DNA of 16,965 bases from Dehalococcoidales bacterium (GTDB lineage Bacteria; Chloroflexota; Dehalococcoidia; Dehalococcoidales; JAQTVP01). Below, in pieces: positions 14,493 through 16,965 of this stretch. The DNA lies in NCBI GenBank assembly GCA_028707015.1, contig JAQTVP010000013.1:1-16965 (forward strand), written 5' to 3'. The translations under genes and the position numbers were made by a program. The notes under the pieces were generated by a model. It saw only the letters and a list, made by a program, of their open reading frames with translations, was not told the origin of the DNA and did no database searches. The stretch's first letter is position 1, and every line of letters starts with the position of its first letter.

Positions 14493-15692
14493 TTAAAAAA
14501 CCTTTATAAAATCTCTTAGCGCATTGCCTGTCTCGACAAGTTTTTCACAGTCCACCATGTCCGGCGTATCTTTCGGAGTGTGGGTTATTGAGGCCATTAA
14601 CTCCGGTATCTTTTCCGATGTCACGGCGATTGCCGGTTTGCCTTTCTGTACGAAAATCATGTGATCACCCTGATACCATGGTTCTCCTGTTGCCATGCCG
14701 GGATAACGACTGAAGATATTGTGTGCTTTTTGCTTGATTTCATTCGAACATTCGTATAGTGAATAGGCGGTTTTCCCATGCTTATAGCCCAAATCATCCA
14801 AGTTGATGGCAACAGAAATTCTACCCAAATCATCTCCGTAGCGACTAAGGTAATCCATCTGTCCGCCGGCGCTGTAGTAGTCCTCTCCGTTGAACGCGAC
14901 TATCTCGATAGCTGAACTACCATCATAGTCTTCAAGCATTTCGGCAAGAAGCAATAGAACGACACAACCGGAAGCATCATCCAAAGCACCGGGCGTAGAC
15001 CAGTAAGCATCAATATGAGCGCTAATGACGATTTTTCGGGGTGCCTCCTGGTTTTTCCGAGCAATAACATTGCATGCTATTGACGGCATGCGCCTGGCTT
15101 CAGTTGCCAAACGGAATACCTTCCCAGTATTGACTGCTATTTCCTTGCCCACAACATCAGTGCAGTATACCGACGGGATATTGAAATCCCCGTCTTCTAT
15201 CAATGGAAAAGGATATAGTGCTCCGACCAGTTCTGGTTTTTTCTCTGTAGCCGCTATAATTGCAGCCGGTTGTTTTTCCTCTAATAGAGCATATATTTTC
15301 TTATGATGATCCGGATTATAGAAGACAAAGTTTTTGGGCATCAACTGCTCGGCACATACATCCCCTCGCATTAGTAATATCTTATTCGCACACTTACAAT
15401 TTTCTAGCTCTGCAGCTGTTGTGACTGTTACCAGCTCAGAAGTTACATCACACCCTAGAGAAAATGGGCTGATATTTATCTCATACGCATGGTCTTGGCA
15501 AATCAAAGATGTCTTCCCGCTTTCGTAGTCCAAACAGGGAAAGGGGGAAATATCAACTTCGTAATTCCACTTCTTCACCTTATTAGCAAAGAAGTTCGTT
15601 GCCTCACGGTTGCCCGGTGATCCAGTGCGCCGATTTGGCTTTACGTTACACAATATATCCAGATATTCTTTTGCTTCTTCTGACTCCCGCAT
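14493..15692 (-). CDS. M28-family metallopeptidase (aminopeptidase-like)
   Basis: 399 residues from the ATG at 15692. M28 zinc motifs are in order: HID (H226, D228), PGALDDASG with the bridging D238, FNGED (general base E270 followed by D271), INLDDLG (D299/D300) and HTPKDTPD (H371). Where most relatives have NGEE, here it is GED, so the second metal ligand would be aspartate. No signal peptide, so it is probably a cytoplasmic peptidase. An in-frame TTG at 15713 would add seven residues, but the ggaggtg site is correctly spaced for the ATG and lies inside the longer frame. First gene of the four-gene operon. Confidence 0.87.
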   Translation of the reverse strand: MRESEEAKEYLDILCNVKPNRRTGSPGNREATNFFANKVKKWNYEVDISPFPCLDYESGKTSLICQDHAYEINISPFSLGCDVTSELVTVTTAAELENCKCANKILLMRGDVCAEQLMPKNFVFYNPDHHKKIYALLEEKQPAAIIAATEKKPELVGALYPFPLIEDGDFNIPSVYCTDVVGKEIAVNTGKVFRLATEARRMPSIACNVIARKNQEAPRKIVISAHIDAYWSTPGALDDASGCVVLLLLAEMLEDYDGSSAIEIVAFNGEDYYSAGGQMDYLSRYGDDLGRISVAINLDDLGYKHGKTAYSLYECSNEIKQKAHNIFSRYPGMATGEPWYQGDHMIFVQKGKPAIAVTSEKIPELMASITHTPKDTPDMVDCEKLVETGNALRDFIKVF

Positions 15693-15712
15693 AAGCACCT
15701 CCACTCTTGGCA

Positions 15713-15718
15713 ATTATA
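15713..15718 (-). promoter_or_regulatory. Possible -10 box of the M28-DUF3795 operon
   Basis: A perfect TATAAT on the minus strand, about 20 bases before the M28 ATG, so the leader would hold little more than the ribosome site. The -35 region is not recognisable. If real, it rules out the TTG start at 15713. Confidence 0.3.
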
Positions 15719-16081
15719 TAAGAAAACCATAATCTCATCACACAAATTGAAGAATTCAACTAGAAGTAGATGTGAACCTCTATCTGAGAAATGTATTTTT
15801 AATTATATAAGTTTTTAGCTACGTCTAGGAAGCGAGCGGGTGAAAACGTGCCATAAAGTCAATAAGTTAAGAATGAGTAGACGTGATTCTGGAGTGCTTT
15901 TTTATAGCTAACGAAATGAGTGTTTGTTTCTTCCAATCAGGCAGACTAACTTGACTATGGAAAGGTTACAGAGAAGACTTTTACTGAAAAATGTGCAATT
16001 ATGTGAAATTATTGCTAGACAAGCAAGCTAAATTAACTAGGCACAGATAAGAGATATAAACTTTGAAGCTAAAAGGTGGTA
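15719..16081. other. AT-rich spacer, nothing recognised
   Basis: No convincing gene, RNA or long repeat on either strand. Only very short open frames occur, such as twelve codons from about 15917. It separates two gene blocks of different base composition. Confidence 0.5.
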
Positions 16082-16180
16082 ATGATATTACCTTATGGTG
16101 GGCCTTGGGCGACAGTTCCCGAACTCCTGTTTGAGAAGAAGAGTCTTATTCCGAAGATACAGCAGTTGCTGATAACTTAA
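16082..16180 (+). CDS. Possible small protein of 32 residues
   Basis: ATG at 16082 with aaaggtgg directly upstream, ending with TAA at 16178-16180. The product begins MILPYGGPWATVPELLFEKK and ends in a leucine-rich stretch. The composition is protein-like, but no family is recognised and no promoter is clear. It may be a real small gene, the N-terminal stump of a lost gene, or chance. It faces the end of the serine hydrolase gene. Confidence 0.3.
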   Translation: MILPYGGPWATVPELLFEKKSLIPKIQQLLIT

Positions 16181-16191
16181 GGTAATTCCTG

Positions 16192-16965
16192 TTAGTCATC
16201 AGGCAGCGAGTAGACGAAGTCGCTTACCGTCTCGATGATAGCTTTTTCGTGGCTCCAGGCGTCCGTGTGAATGTCTTCGCCCCAGAAGGGATCCGCCGTG
16301 GTGACCACAACCATATCATTCACATGGTCCAGCACGATAAGCTGTCCCCCGTGTCCCCAGGCGAAGCTGACATAGCGGTCTCCCACCTTTGCCGACCACC
16401 ACATATAGCCGTAGCCCATGTTTTTAAACCGGCCTATACTGGTGACCTCGAACTCATTTGCGGTATATGTCTGTAATGAATCGTGCACCCAGGTGGCCGG
16501 GACAAGCTGATTTCCTTCGTATTTGCCGCCATTGAGGTAGAGTAGTCCGAACTTCGCCATATCCCGCGCCGAGAAAATAATGTCCCCGCCGCCTATATAG
16601 TAACCGTCCACGTCCCTTAACCAGTCTTCTCCGGGCGTCACTCCCAGGGGACCGAACAGGTACTCGTTTCCAAGGGTCATCAGGTCCATGCCGGAGGCCC
16701 GGGCTGCGATAATACCAGTCCAGTGGGCGGTGAGATTGCTGTACTGGAACCTGGTGCCGGGGTCGGCGGAAAGCAGAAGGTCAGCGATGGCATCCAGATA
16801 GTCGCCCGACCACATTATTTCCCAGGCAGCGGCATTGTGCTCCTCTGATGGGTACCCGCTGCGCATTTCCAGCATATTCCTGATGGTAATTTGCTTTTTC
16901 CCGGGGTCTTTTATCTGGTTGGCTATATCTGGAAAAAATTCCACCATCTTCTGATCGACACTTGA
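16192..16965 (-). CDS. Class C beta-lactamase-like serine hydrolase, 5' part outside the window
   Basis: The frame is open to the right edge, so the N-terminus, including the SxxK nucleophile motif, lies outside. An internal ATG at 16947 is probably not the start, because the preceding codons (SSVDQK) fit the family. Visible are DQKMVEFFPD, ITIRNMLEMRSGYP, the YSN motif (FQYSNL, the YxN of the family), a GGGDIIFSARDMAKFGLLYLNGG segment and WGHGGQ, which takes the place of KTG. These mark the penicillin-binding/beta-lactamase-related hydrolases, usually esterases or peptidases and only rarely antibiotic resistance enzymes. The DNA is visibly GC-richer than its neighbours, so it may come from another source. 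A signal peptide cannot be judged. Confidence 0.85.
   Translation of the reverse strand, partial: SSVDQKMVEFFPDIANQIKDPGKKQITIRNMLEMRSGYPSEEHNAAAWEIMWSGDYLDAIADLLLSADPGTRFQYSNLTAHWTGIIAARASGMDLMTLGNEYLFGPLGVTPGEDWLRDVDGYYIGGGDIIFSARDMAKFGLLYLNGGKYEGNQLVPATWVHDSLQTYTANEFEVTSIGRFKNMGYGYMWWSAKVGDRYVSFAWGHGGQLIVLDHVNDMVVVTTADPFWGEDIHTDAWSHEKAIIETVSDFVYSLPDD

Overview
The window looks like chromosome of a low-GC, anaerobe-type bacterium, most likely Chloroflexota, class Dehalococcoidia. This is inferred from four things: the gene families present, the single trpEGDCFBA operon under a T-box, a short tmRNA tag (DKELVFAA) that resembles the Dehalococcoides tag as I remember it, and a large serine recombinase remnant lodged at the 3' end of ssrA, a habit known from Dehalococcoides genomic islands. 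No marker gene proves the lineage.

Left part (1-2700). A minus-strand TPP-dependent 2-oxoacid dehydrogenase E1 alpha gene has its own promoter, and a Shine-Dalgarno for the next gene sits at the very edge of the window. It is followed by a 5'-truncated serine recombinase on the plus strand. The recombinase frame runs into, and stops inside, the 3' end of the minus-strand tmRNA gene (ssrA, 1778-2126). smpB, the protein partner of tmRNA, lies just upstream on the same strand. Together ssrA and smpB form the ribosome rescue module.

Centre (2857-9740). This is a complete tryptophan operon on the minus strand, trpE-trpG-trpD-trpC-trpF-trpB-trpA, with overlapping or closely spaced genes. Together they convert chorismate to tryptophan. 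It is preceded by a sigma-70-type promoter and a tryptophan T-box leader (UGG specifier, T-box sequence, intrinsic terminator). The longest open frame of trpE begins inside the terminator hairpin, so the start was moved to 9364.

Right-centre (9741-12960), plus strand. These are loosely spaced accessory genes: a GyrI-like effector-binding protein, an alpha/beta hydrolase flanked by two copies of a 37-bp imperfect repeat, a HEPN-like protein whose start is unclear because an in-frame TAG separates it from the nearest upstream ATG, and a KorB/ParB-type HTH fragment that may be a recombinase tail, ended by a good terminator. Long spacers, missing starts and repeats suggest decayed mobile DNA.

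Right end (13000-16965), minus strand. A tight four-gene operon encodes an M28 metallopeptidase, a 16-cysteine DUF3795 protein, an MGMT-family protein lacking the usual acceptor cysteine, and a cysteine-bearing membrane protein. Its joint function is unknown. After a largely empty spacer comes the 3' part of a visibly GC-richer class C beta-lactamase-like serine hydrolase that runs off the window.

The most notable points are the recombinase/ssrA junction, the four-gene cysteine-rich operon, and the repeat pair around the hydrolase. I saw no CRISPR array, tRNA gene or complete insertion sequence.
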